From contig VTFK01000213.1 in assembly GCA_009617715.1 (NCBI GenBank), positions 1 to 64,000 on the forward strand: DNA of 64,000 nucleotides, in the 5' to 3' direction. Of this stretch, positions 35,711-47,330 are shown in pieces. A program made the position numbers and the translations under genes. The notes under the pieces were generated by a model, which searched no databases, was not told where the DNA came from, and saw nothing but the letters and a program-made list of their open reading frames with translations. How positions within the stretch are numbered: position 1 is the first letter of the stretch; every line of letters begins with the position of its first letter. The DNA is from Plectrocnemia conspersa (Eukaryota; Arthropoda; Insecta; Trichoptera; Polycentropodidae).

Positions 35711-36889
35711 TAGAGAAAACATATCGCCCAACATAGTCTGTCGCTTTTTCGGTAGGATGACAAACTATAGAAGTGTAGCAAGTTTTTCTTTAATACATTG
35801 CTGTTGGCTTCTAAGACAGATTAGAAACGGTTGCGCGCGTTATATATTCTCGAGGCGATGTATATGTAATTCCTTTCTGATTTATAGTGCGTACCTTGTG
35901 ACTTAAGCCATAAAGAGGTGTCCCACGGTGTCCCATTTTAACGAAGAGACCCATTTTTTCTTCAACCGTTAAAACACTTCATTACAAGACGAACTGGTCT
36001 TTTCTATGTTTAATAGTATACATTAATCTCTTCGGTTTCAATTGATGCACCCAACTAGTCAATATATTGTTGAAGCGACATGCGCTCCGCATATCGAAAC
36101 CGAGCATCTTCGACACATTATCGCATGGGATATGGAAAATGTAAAAACGTAACACTTGACAATGCCAATTAGATCGACCACCTCCAGGTTTTTTGTGAAG
36201 TATACTCTGAAAGCACTTAGATCTGAATAATTATTTTGTTGGATAGTTCACTCTATTTCGTATATTAATATATTTTTAAATAATGATTTTTTTTCTATAT
36301 TAACCGGATACTAATGACCAATATATAAGCAGAAGAACTCATCACATTTTTATAGCCAATAATTTTCGTTCATAAAATTAAACCACCGACGGATTGCAAT
36401 ACCACAAAAATTGACCATTTCTTAATATATATACACTGATAAAACATGTTTCGATGCGCTGTCTCTACGTAATGACTCACTGGTCGCCTCAAACGAAAGC
36501 AAAAGTCTAAATGAGATTACGCCCGAACTCGATGTATTGCGCCATATTACATCTCAATGCGGAAATGCACGTAAAGTAAAGTAACCAACAGGTCAGTAAA
36601 GTAACCGAAGCGACGAAGCAGGTCAGTGCTGACCTGGATCTCAAAAGGATTCATTATGCGTTCTTCTTTTACGGACTTCTTCGTGTCGCAATGCGAGTCG
36701 TTGTGATGTGGTGCCGCTCCTTTTTCATATAAAATAAATTGATAATACAAAAAAATGGTTGTTTGCAACATGTGACAGTTTTTTGGTCATTTTTTGTTAT
36801 GTTCTCCAATCGATTGCTTTTGACAGCAGAGATAAATTTTGGCAAATTGTTCTTATGAAAAAATATATAAGTTGATCAAAATGTTTCCG

Positions 36890-37250
36890 AACTTTTCAAA
36901 TAGAGCGATACAATTAAGACGCTAATTAACCCGAATCTTATCAAGTGCCTTAAGACTGCTTAAGATTTAAAATATGTGTTTAAATGTAGAGAAAATAAGA
37001 CGCAGGATAGTGATCAAATACAAAAAGGTTCTAGAAGCAAAGCAAATTCATAAAGAATATTTTCACAATGGTAAATAATTTGGCAGCAGAATTTAAATAT
37101 ATATGGGATAACAACGAATATGATGATCACAATGGAAAGCATACAACTGCTACCACTGAAGAAAACATAAATTTAATTCACTATACAGTAATGGGAAACC
37201 GGCGAATCAAGGTTCGGGAGGCTGTGGGCATCGCCTATAAACAGGTATAA
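36890..37250 (+). mobile_element. mariner transposase fragment (N-terminal/HTH region)
   Basis: Plus-strand translation at 37068-37250 matches the mariner/SETMAR region just before and within the second helix-turn-helix: HTTATTEENINLIHYTVMGN followed by RRIKVREAVGIAYKQV. Flanking sequence back to about 36890 may belong to the element. Degenerate, with no catalytic part visible. Confidence 0.6.
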
Positions 37251-40085
37251 TATATAACATATATTGAGCAATATGTTAAGTAGATTAAAAAATGTTTACT
37301 ATGTGGATCCTCCGATTTCTGACGATTAATCAGAAACAGAAATTCCGATATTTTTATGAATCTGTTTCCGTAATTTCTATGGAAAGATTTGCGTGAATCA
37401 AATAAATTAACTGGCGAGGAAGATATTGATAGTGAATTACTTTCTTAAGAGGTAAAACATAATAATATGCTATTACTTTAAGTTGGCTAATAAATAAAAT
37501 AAATACTAATGCTATCAGACTTGTATATATGTATATCTAAATCTAAAACTATACTTCAATCGAAGAAGTAGCAGCCGCAACAGATTATTTAACAGATTAG
37601 GATGAGTAGCATTGATAGTTCTTTACTCGAGAAAAATACAAAATGATGATTCAGCATTCAAAAAATTTGGAGATTTTTGAGAATTCTCCCAAATAATTTT
37701 ATTGTTAAAAATAAAATAAAAACATTTTTTTTAATTGCTTACATCATTGGGATCAACTGATTTTATATAATAGTATGTAAGTTAAATGTATATATGTGTA
37801 AGTATAACAAATTAATTGCATATAGTAATTACGTAAAGAAGGAGTGGCATAATTTATATTAATAATCAACATAACTAGTGATGATAATAATGAATATGAA
37901 AAGGAAAATCATATAATATCTACTTAAATACTTTTACTTATAATGAACTTTGTTTAAAATTAAAGACGATTTATAAATATACTTGATATGGAAATCGTAT
38001 GCAGAATTTATAAACACAGACGACGTGCACATGGTAATATGTCTCGGTCAGTATGTCAAACTGGTCCAGTAGAAATTCTCTGGTCGTCCTTCTTGCCCAA
38101 TGCTGTCTCTCCAGCATGCAGCTCACCTTCTGAAGGCTCACTGCCCACATTTCTCAATTGCAGCAAATTCAGAAGTTGACCGGAAGTAGATATGTTGCAA
38201 TATATCCGCCGAGACAACTTTGCCAGCTTGCGATAATTGTGTAATTTGATATAAAGTTGTATTTTATATCGATTAGATCGATTATTCATTGAAAGTGAAT
38301 GAAACGTTTAAATTGCATATTAAAGTAATAATGATCTAAGTAATATAGAAATAGAGTACTTAAAATGCATCAAGCGATGTTCATGGTTTGTTGACTGAAC
38401 TGGAATGAAACAACTGCTTACTGCAACTCCATATGCATCATCTGCTTTCAGCTTGACAATAAGTGAGTTCTGTGACCTTTTATTTTAAAAACAGCCCTGT
38501 ATATATGTAACGTATGCAAACTGGTAAAGTTGTAAAATAAAAAAAATAAGTTGAGCTCAAATTTATATATATATATATATACACCTAAATAATACACTTT
38601 TTACAAAATCATTTTTTGGCTTGTTAATGTTTAATTACTGCGTAACAAAATATGGGATTGAAAAAAAAATGGTTTATACTTAAAGCGACACTATCAATAA
38701 ACAATTTGACGCCCTTGATACATCCCCTAAACCCGAGATTTATTATCCTTTTTTGCCTTTCTGAGAAAGGCAAAAAAGTCGTTCACAGACAATAATATGG
38801 ATGTTTTGGAATAACAACCATGCAGCCCTGATTTTAACCCTATTGAGTCATTTAAAACACAAAATTAAAAATTAATTTGTCACAAATAAATAAATTAAAT
38901 TGTAAAAAACGAGTGGGAACTGATTCCTGCCGCAAATACCAGCAATTAATCAATGCCTAACCTTTGTAGGGCTATTATAAGGGCAAAAGGTCACCCCACA
39001 AAATATTATTTTTATTTTTATATTTTTTTATATGTTTTTGAATTTTTATAATCTCGCATACAGGTGAATTTGACTATCAATTTAATCAATTTAATTTTAA
39101 ATTGAAAATAAACATTTTAAATAGTTATTACAACATAGTATTATACACTATTATGTGGATTATCTAGATAAAAAATAAAAAGTTGAAAAGTTTTAATAAT
39201 TTTATGTAAAATTTGCACTTTACATCGCATTTTGACAAAACTTCGCGAGTGTCTTATTTAGGTGGCCGCCACTGATACATATGTATGTTTTATCCGGCCA
39301 GCCATTTAAAAATGTTTGTAGACCACTGGTTATGCTATCTCATATAATCAAAAGAATACAATTTACTATAGGGATTGACAAATGAAATATAGTCGATCAG
39401 TGAAAACAACACTCGTTAAGTGATTAATCAAGCGGTGGTCAGGACGGACAACTTTCATAAAGAGAACAACAACTAAAGTCCGTTTGACGGAAACGGATTA
39501 CTCAAGCGTATACGTAATTTGGAGTAATTAAAGCTTAACCATACATATAATACATACACACACTTGAGTTAGGTAATCGGTCTTCTCGTCAAAAATTCGG
39601 AAAGAGGTTAAACGGTGTCCGGTTCGCTTCCGCGACCAGATAATACACATTTGGCGTCCACTGGCTAGGTGAAAGTGGTCTACTGATATATATTTCCTAG
39701 TCGAAGATGCATATTACATGGACGAGTGCCACAATTGCGTGTGCGAGACTATTACGTGATGCATACAGTGCAATGTGTCAGTGGGTGGCTGGGGCGACGA
39801 TTCGAATGTCGGTCGCGGACCACTTATTATTTAATATTTTTTTTGTTCTTGTTGTTGACAAACATATTACGATGACCACAATTACTAATTAAAGACTGGT
39901 TTAAGAAGCAGACATGTCATATTAATGCACTATAAAATAATAATAGCAACTGAGACTTCGATGGTTTTTTGTGGCATGTACTATTTTTAAGACAAATACT
40001 AATTATATTACATATAAAAAATGATTACCCGTGATTTTTTTATAAATTAATTTACTTATATGATATATGTACATACCGGAATAAA
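37251..40085. other. Transposon-rich intergenic stretch
   Basis: It contains a patch at 37985-38240 with overlapping open frames on both strands and no recognised product, a TA microsatellite at 38564-38581, a 14-bp perfect hairpin at 38748-38778, and a mixed-composition region at 39240-39830. In the last, ATTTGGCGTCCACTGGCTAG near 39650 resembles a primer-binding-site junction of an LTR retroelement, but no LTR pair was found. Confidence 0.45.
38748..38778. repeat. Perfect 14-bp hairpin with 3-base loop
   Basis: CTTTTTTGCCTTTC, loop TGA, GAAAGGCAAAAAAG. A tight stem-loop with no assigned role. Confidence 0.85.
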
Positions 40086-42165
40086 TCCTCAGGCTATGAC
40101 TTAATCACTGGACACGTCATGTAAGAGCTGTGATCAAATATATACCACAACTGTGGAAGATCACGGAAGTAGTCATGATCCCTAAGCCAGGAAAACCGCC
40201 TAATATACTTACAGCACACAGACCAATATCACTGCTACCAGTGCGCTCCAAATTGTTCAAAAATACAACAACACTCATAATAGAAGAAAGAAAGTTAATA
40301 CCCAACCATCAGTTGGATTCAGATAAAACCATTCAACAATCGATCAATTGAATAACTTGAGATATAGAACAAGCACTAAAAGAAAAGAAAGTCTGCTAGG
40401 CTGTCTTTTTCGACGTCTTCCAAATATTTGCATGACGGACTAAAATTCAAAATTCGAAAAGCCCTTCCTGATAATTGTACAGGCGGCTCTCGACTTTCGA
40501 ACGTTCGACTTTTTAAACACATTTTCGACACATTTAAAAAAAAACAAATTTTTTTTTTTAAAAAACGTTTTGATAGCGGTGAATCTTTTGCTTCAATCGG
40601 ACGTTTGTATGATACAAACAGGTCTACGATATGTTCAATTTTGCAAAATAAAAATATAATTAAAGAATACGTTCAGAAGTGTGGAAAATAAAGATATATT
40701 TCCACAATCTTTAATGATATGTTTCCAAAAAAACACAGCAAAAAAAAAACATGGATGAAATGGAAAATCTTTGTCATCGTTGGTCGATGACCAACATCAA
40801 AAAGATGTCCTTCTGAGTATTTCAATTATTCAAGCAAAAGCTCTTAGTTTGCACAAAGATTGGAAGGATAGATTAAAAAAATATTTTAACACGGTTTTTC
40901 AAGCAAGTAATGGTTGGTTTTACAATTTTAAAATGAGGTATTCTTTTCATAATATTAAATTTACTGGAGAATCGGCTGATGCGGATAAAGATGCTGCAAA
41001 AGAATTTATTTCATAATTAACCAAAATTATTGAAGATGTAGAATATTCCTCTAATAAAATATTTAATGTAGATGAGACAGATTTATTTTGGAAAACTCTT
41101 TAACAATGAAAACGCACCTTGACAAATTTTTAAATATTATGGAAGATTGTGATCCCAATAGAGAACGCATATCTCAAGTGCGTGGGGCGATCAATAAAAA
41201 CAGCATGTTATAAAATACTATTTGAGGAAAAGAAAAAGAATAGTGGAAAACAGCTAACTATTGATAACTTTTCAAAGGAAACACCCGCAAACCCCACTTA
41301 AACGTGTCTCTTAAACGCCTATTAAACATCTTATATTTACTTGATAAATAAGTATTTTAAAATACACACAATTTCAATTTTTTTTACTTCCCTCGACTTT
41401 CGTACATTCAACATTCGCACACATTTGGGCCGCCTGTATATTAAAATCATATTTTGAAGATCGCTACTTTTAAATTAAACAAGAAACAGCTGATCAGAAA
41501 TTAAGAAGATCAATGCTCAGGCAAGTGTACTGGGCCCACCCCTCTACCTTCTCTATACCAATGATCTATCAGTTTCAATCAACAATACAGCAACATTTGC
41601 TAATGACACGGAAATTTTAGTAACTGACAGCAATGAAAATACAATAAAAAAAAACTAAACAGCTCAATCTCTGAAATTAAAAAATGAATCGCTAAATCGA
41701 GAATCAAACTAAATGAGTTAAAATCAGTACACGTAGATTTTACTATAAAAAATATCACATTTATCTCAACAACATCATTCCATATTTCAATAAAGCGAAG
41801 TGCTGAGGAATGACATTGGAAGCGATGATCAAGAAAAAGCACGAAGAGCTAAATATTAAATTCAGAAAGTACTGGCTTATGGGCAGACACTCAACAATGT
41901 CTGTAATAAACAAGCTACTTCTGTACAAAACAAGTCTTTAAACCGGTGTGGACTTATGGCATCCAGCTGTGGGGCTATGCCAGTAAAACTAATCGATATG
42001 TGATTTAGAGATTCCAAAGCAATGTACTTATGGTATATAAGAAACACTGATCTCCACCGTGATCAGAGGCTGTCCGTCTCCTCAACGATGAAAATCGAAC
42101 AAGAAGATTCAAGAGAGCGAAGACACATGAACTTGCTCGGTAGTTTTTGTGACACAAAGAAAAGT
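40085..42165 (+). mobile_element. Jockey-like LINE reverse transcriptase, dead, split by a DNA transposon
   Basis: Plus-strand fragments in order: SGYDLITGHVM, QLWKITEVVMIPKPGKPPN, AHRPISLLPVRSKLFK, VFFDVFQIFA and WHDGLKFKIRKALPDN; then, after an inserted element, LKSYFEDRYF, SVLGPPLYLLYTNDLSVSIN, TFANDTEIL and KPVWTYGIQLWGYASKTNR. This is the colinear order of a Jockey-clade reverse transcriptase and its C-terminal region. Several frameshifts and stops are present, and the catalytic FADD motif reads FAND at 41596-41607. The insertion at 40480-41436 divides it within the fingers/palm region. Confidence 0.85.
40480..41436 (+). mobile_element. Tigger/pogo-type DNA transposon, internally deleted, nested in the LINE
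   Basis: The ends are CAGGCGGC and GCCGCCTG, flanked by TA on both sides (40478-40479 and 41437-41438), the TA target-site duplication of pogo/Tigger elements. Inside are remnants of a CENP-B-like helix-turn-helix (RFDSGESFASIGRLYDTNRS), the second DNA-binding domain (FQASNGWFYNFKMRYSFHNI, ADADKDAAKEFIS) and the first catalytic block (KIFNVDETDLFW). The reading frame is broken and most of the catalytic domain after that block is missing. Removing the element joins the interrupted LINE sequence. Confidence 0.85.
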
Positions 42166-45100
42166 TTGACACAGATCAATGAGTTTCACAACTAATATAA
42201 TATATGAAAATAAAAAATATTACTTATTAGCCGCGTTGACAGTTAGATTGTAATAGTAAAAAAATATGATATATACAAGAAGTGGCTTCAACTTTTACTG
42301 TTTCACATTGTTCTCAAAATACAAAACTTGAGTACATACAATTAAGCCCCGTAACCGTTGCATATCTGTGCAAATTTGACCCTAAGACTAATACAACGAA
42401 GTCATTAAACAAGGGTTTTTAAGAATTTCGCTACCACCTATTGCAATTGTGACTAATGTAAATTCAACTCATGATGTCCATAACTCTTGTGAGGGTCTTT
42501 CAGTGTCAATCTGATTTTTTATTATACTGTTTCAACGCTTTGATCCAAAGCTTATGATTTACACTAATAATAAAACTACTTCCAGTCAATTAAATTTCAC
42601 AATTTAGGTTGATTTATAAATGGTAATTGAACAGGTGGCATCATGGTCCGTCAACCAATAAAAAAATACAGTGTAAGTTTTATGTGAGCATACTTTAAAA
42701 CCGATATTTGTTGTATCGAATAAAATTCGTTGCGATACCAGCCATTCGTTGCGATACGAGAAAGCAATAAAAATATTTATACTCGAGATGTTTTGAAATT
42801 GGTAAAAAGCAACATAATTAAAAGCATGATGTCACCTAAAAATTTAAATCTATCTGTACCACATTGCTATTTAATTTCCTTTATAAATAATCAAAATCGC
42901 GTCGATAAAAATCATATAGATTGAATAATTGATTATTAAATATGTATTTAATATTAACTTGAAGTTTAGATAATGATGAAAAAAGGTTTCAACATGTTAT
43001 TCAAATGATTTGAATTACGGTCACTATTTTAGATTTCATGTGTGCTTTTTAACAGTTAAAAAATAATTCAGAACAAGTATGTCAACAAGTTTAGTTGAGA
43101 AACTTAAAATATATCGCATTTTGATTAACATAAAATAGTTTCATAACATAGTATTTTATAGACGCGAGATGGATTTCTGAATGATTGAAAGTAATACGCT
43201 TAAGTGAAAATTAAGCCATAATTTAATAACTACCATAAATAAGGTATTTAAGATTTTTATATCCTTACATTTAAGGTGATGCTGTAAGAATGCAGCAAAA
43301 TAATCCGAGATGCATATATTTAAATATGTACGTACATTCTTTTCATTGAAACATGTTTCATACAAATATTTCACAACATTACTGTGGTGGGCGAGTTGGA
43401 TTTAACATGAACAAATACATAATCAATATATAATATTAGTTTTTCTATAAATAATAAAAATAAAAATAAATATTAGCTGTATTAAATAATCATGTAATTA
43501 TGGTTCATATGAAACATCATCAATTAAATAGAAAGCTTTAATTGTACATCAAATAATGTTTACATATTACATAAATGACATTTAAAAGCAATATCATCAT
43601 GTATTTTTATTATTACCACATATGTATTAAAAATTGTTAATCTAAAACAAATTCCCTGAATTCACAGCACAAACTAACTTTTTGGTTTATCCAAAATTGT
43701 GGCAAGACTAATGCATTTAAAGGCGAGAATCACGATAAATCCAAGTCTGCCTTTCTTGGTATCAAATGCCTTCAACTCCTAACTCACATTTTCTTTCTCA
43801 TGACAATAAGTAATTCCCGAGTACATCTATAAATCAATATGACAATATTTGACTTAATATATGCATCTCTTATGGTAAACTGTATGTCGCAATAGCAGCA
43901 ACGAAGCATCTAAATCAAAAATATATACTGGTAGAAGAAAATAATAAATAAAAAATCATATCTTCTATGCTTTAACAACAATTATATACATATTTACAAT
44001 TGTATTATTCACTAATTATTAAAAGTATATAGTAACATAGCTCTTACTTTCAAATTTAATTCGAAATAAGTCATTCATTTAGCAATTCGATTTGACACTT
44101 TTCTCTTTAATATTTTATAATCAGTGTTACATAGTGCTCAGATGTTTACATATGTAGTTATTAAAAATAAATTGATTTTGTTGCATGAAGATTATGCAAT
44201 TGAACGTGATATATGGATCCACTATACTGCCATAAGATAGCATCTTAAAATTTATTGATACTTTTTTATAGTTAGAATATAATGTCGAACACATTCTCTT
44301 AGTAATATTTTCAAGCGATAGGGCTATAAAATATAATAAATGGGAATTCGTTAGCAATTGAGTGTTAATAGAAGTAACGAAAACAAGAAAGGAGAGATTC
44401 ATCAGCGTGTATCGTTTTCATGAGTTAATCGTTTATCTCGACTTGCGCAAGGTGTTTTTTTTCCTTCGACGCCTTGCAAAAAGCCGTTAAGTGAGGCTGA
44501 TCCGGTTTTTTGGCTATGCCAGAAAGTAAAATGAGACATTCTGTGGCAGATGGGGAGAGACGATTTTATATACTGTACAGATTGCATCAAGCAAGCGGTC
44601 CAGTTCACTTTCCCTAAATATCTTACTCATCTGGATCAGCGGCAAGGTCTTGAGTTGCGTAAGATGTTGCAGGCACGCAAACTTTATTATTTTGATTGTA
44701 AAACTAATTACAAAATTTCATCGTACGACCAAATTTAGTGTTCAATATTTGAAATTAATTGAGGCAATATGCACTTATCTAAAAATATTGTATTATAATT
44801 TAAAGTGTCGCCAAAAGATATCACTTATAAGTCGTTCGTAAGAATTTGCAAAAGTTTGCTAGTAATAAATTTGGTTATGTATGTGGATATCAATCGTATA
44901 AAAACAGAAACGCTCTTCATCACTAAACACATATATTGTCAATTACTTGAGACAGCTGTATAATACTACATATTTTATAAACATGCTAAATCTTTAGTTT
45001 TTTTATTTTAATCATCTCTTTTTCATTTGTGAATAATGACGAAATAGATAGATTTCAAAGTGACTCTGTTAAATGAAATGAAGTATAGTTAGCAAACTAA

Positions 45101-46959
45101 AATTATATTTTCTTTTCAAGTATGTTCTATGTATTCTACCGTAATATACTATCTAATTTTATACAATATAACAATTATTTTTCATTCAACCACATTTATA
45201 AGCAAATTGACAGACATATAAATAAGGAATTTAGTTGTTACTCAATTATTAAATTTTATCTTTAGAATGATTTTTTAGAAATAAGAAGTAGCAACAAATT
45301 AAATGGTCAAAATATTTTAAAGTAACTGTTTACAGTATCAGTAATACCTAGTCAAAAATTGTAATTGGTCAGCAACTCTTTGACAGACGATTAGTAAAGC
45401 TCAAATTAACCTTTCATAATGATAATTCCAAAAGTAATTATTTTTTTAATATATAAGAATATTTATTATATAAATAAATATTCATAAATATAAATAAAGC
45501 CATTTCATTTTTAATAGAATTTAAGCATACAATATTTAATACAAAAAAACCACTACACACTCCTTTATAGCTACTGATGATTTAAAATAATTGCTGTCCG
45601 TTTTACAACTAACCATTAAACTACAAATCTAGTTAAATTACTGACCTAAATCAAACAAATTACTAACCCAATAAATACAAGCCTTAAGAAAACAATTACT
45701 CTTAATTATCCATTGAATTATGGTATACTGAAATATGCTATTATTATAATATACCTGTGAATTTATAATAAATTACTTTCATAAACTTTAACTGTTTAAA
45801 AATGTTGTGATTTATTTATAAATATTTAATTACTTTTTGGTAAAATCAGTCCCCTTACTTTAACAATTGTATTGATTCAATTGAAAAATACCATAAATTT
45901 TAACGAAATAATAATTGCAAACTGATCATTTTATTCGTAAACTCCGACAATGATTATTTACTTTTTGCGCTTTTAATTTGCGATGATTGTATTTTAAATA
46001 AACTGTTCTGAGTAATATTTTTTTGCACACTGCATTGGAAGTTAAAAATGAATGATCTATGTATTTTAAATTTCTATAACATAGTTATCATTAATTTGAT
46101 TTATTTTATTAATATAAAAATATATTAAAAAAAAATGTTTTTTTTTATAAAATACAACAATAATTATTTTGTGGCAGTATTTAATTTTTTTAAATTTGAC
46201 TAATATTTTTAGTATTGATAAATGTGTAATAAATAAATTATATTTTATAATTGTAATAAATGTAGAAACCTTTCGATTAACTTATGCATTCATGATTTAT
46301 ATATATCTGCTTTTTGCTGGTCATTTAATATTATTCTATGAAACAGATTTTATTAAATATTAGATTACTGCATATTTGAGTTGAAAATAATCCGGTAATT
46401 TAACTAATAATTATACGAAATGGAATTTCATGAGTTACACATTTTTTATACTGACGAAAAAAAAATTAAATGTTTTTTCAACATAAAAATCTTATTCCAG
46501 CAATTAAATAAATCTTGAACAAAAAATATATACTTGATAATATTTGTTTTAAATACGGCAATAAAATACAAGATTTTAATAATTATTTGGGAGCTTTTGC
46601 CATGCGCGCATTTGTCGGTACGCTTTTTGGCCGGGGCGCTTTTGTCGTGTGCGCTTATGTTACGGCGTCATATAAGACGCATAATTTCTCGAAATTATAA
46701 GAATTTAAGATATATTGGTAAACTTGGATGGATTTTTTGGAACTATTTAATGTTCACTGACTCAGTTTTCAAAGTATTTTTTTATAAAAATGATAATGTC
46801 AAATCTTTCACAATTGCGTTTAAGTATAAAATGCGATAGGATTGTAACCGATCATCTGTTCAAATACTGTTTTAGAAAAAAATATCGAAATTGATGCAAT
46901 AAATCAGGGTAAGGATAAAATTATCTACCCTTGGTGAAGATTGAGTTATAATTCAAATA
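42166..46959. other. AT-rich stretch with no recognised gene
   Basis: It includes a direct repeat ATTCGTTGCGATAC at about 42725-42756 and a mixed-composition patch at 44400-44700 with open frames on both strands (plus-strand DFIYCTDCIKQAVQFTFP) that I cannot assign. The patch at 46580-46690 is also GC-richer. Nothing else is supported. Confidence 0.45.
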
Positions 46960-47330
46960 TGCTTACATGATAGGCGTACAACTGCAGTGGATATTGTGGA
47001 TATTATCCGTCTGTATTTACGAAACATTTGTTAAAAAAATTAACGTGGACAACCCTTATACGTGACCTAAAAAAGAAAGTGTATAGTCACACACCTGTTA
47101 AAAAACTGTTATTGACGAAATAAATACCTCTATTACGCACGAAATAGGATTGTTTTGGATTGAAGAAGAGTGACGTTCTCTGATGAGAGTAAAATGAAAT
47201 TCTTGGGTTTGATTGAATGTATTACATTCGTCGTCAAGGAGGTGAAGGATGTCTCTAGGCAACTGTATAATATCTGGTTCTTTTATTGCGGAATAAGTCG
47301 ATTTTTTTGTTATAAATTTAAACAAAGCAG
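46960..47330 (+). mobile_element. Tc1-like transposase fragment
   Basis: Plus-strand frames read TTLIRDLKKKVYSHTPVKKL then LLLTK, matching the DNA-binding/linker region of Tc1 transposases, and about 70 bases later TFSDESKMKFLG (47173-47208) followed in another frame by MYYIRRQGGEGC, matching the first catalytic block of Tc1. The region between them is shortened and frames shift, so it is a relic. Confidence 0.75.

Larger units (their letters stand above)
33104..36890. other. AT-rich stretch to the right of the Ance exons
   Basis: It should be intron or 5' flank of the Ance-like gene, but no ACE exon is recognisable. It contains a short TGAA microsatellite (34312-34329), an 18-bp perfect hairpin (34485-34526), an unidentified GC-richer block (35390-35710) and a second patch at 36430-36760 with AGGTCA-type motifs. 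Confidence 0.55.

Noticed and set aside
37988..38289. Overlapping frames on both strands, minus-strand peptide with SGQLLNLLQLRNVGSEPSE
   Set aside because: Looked protein-like, but I could not tie it to any family or splice structure, so it is not called.
44402..44738. GC-richer patch with frames on both strands
   Set aside because: No recognisable domain, splice signals or repeat ends; left as an unassigned patch.
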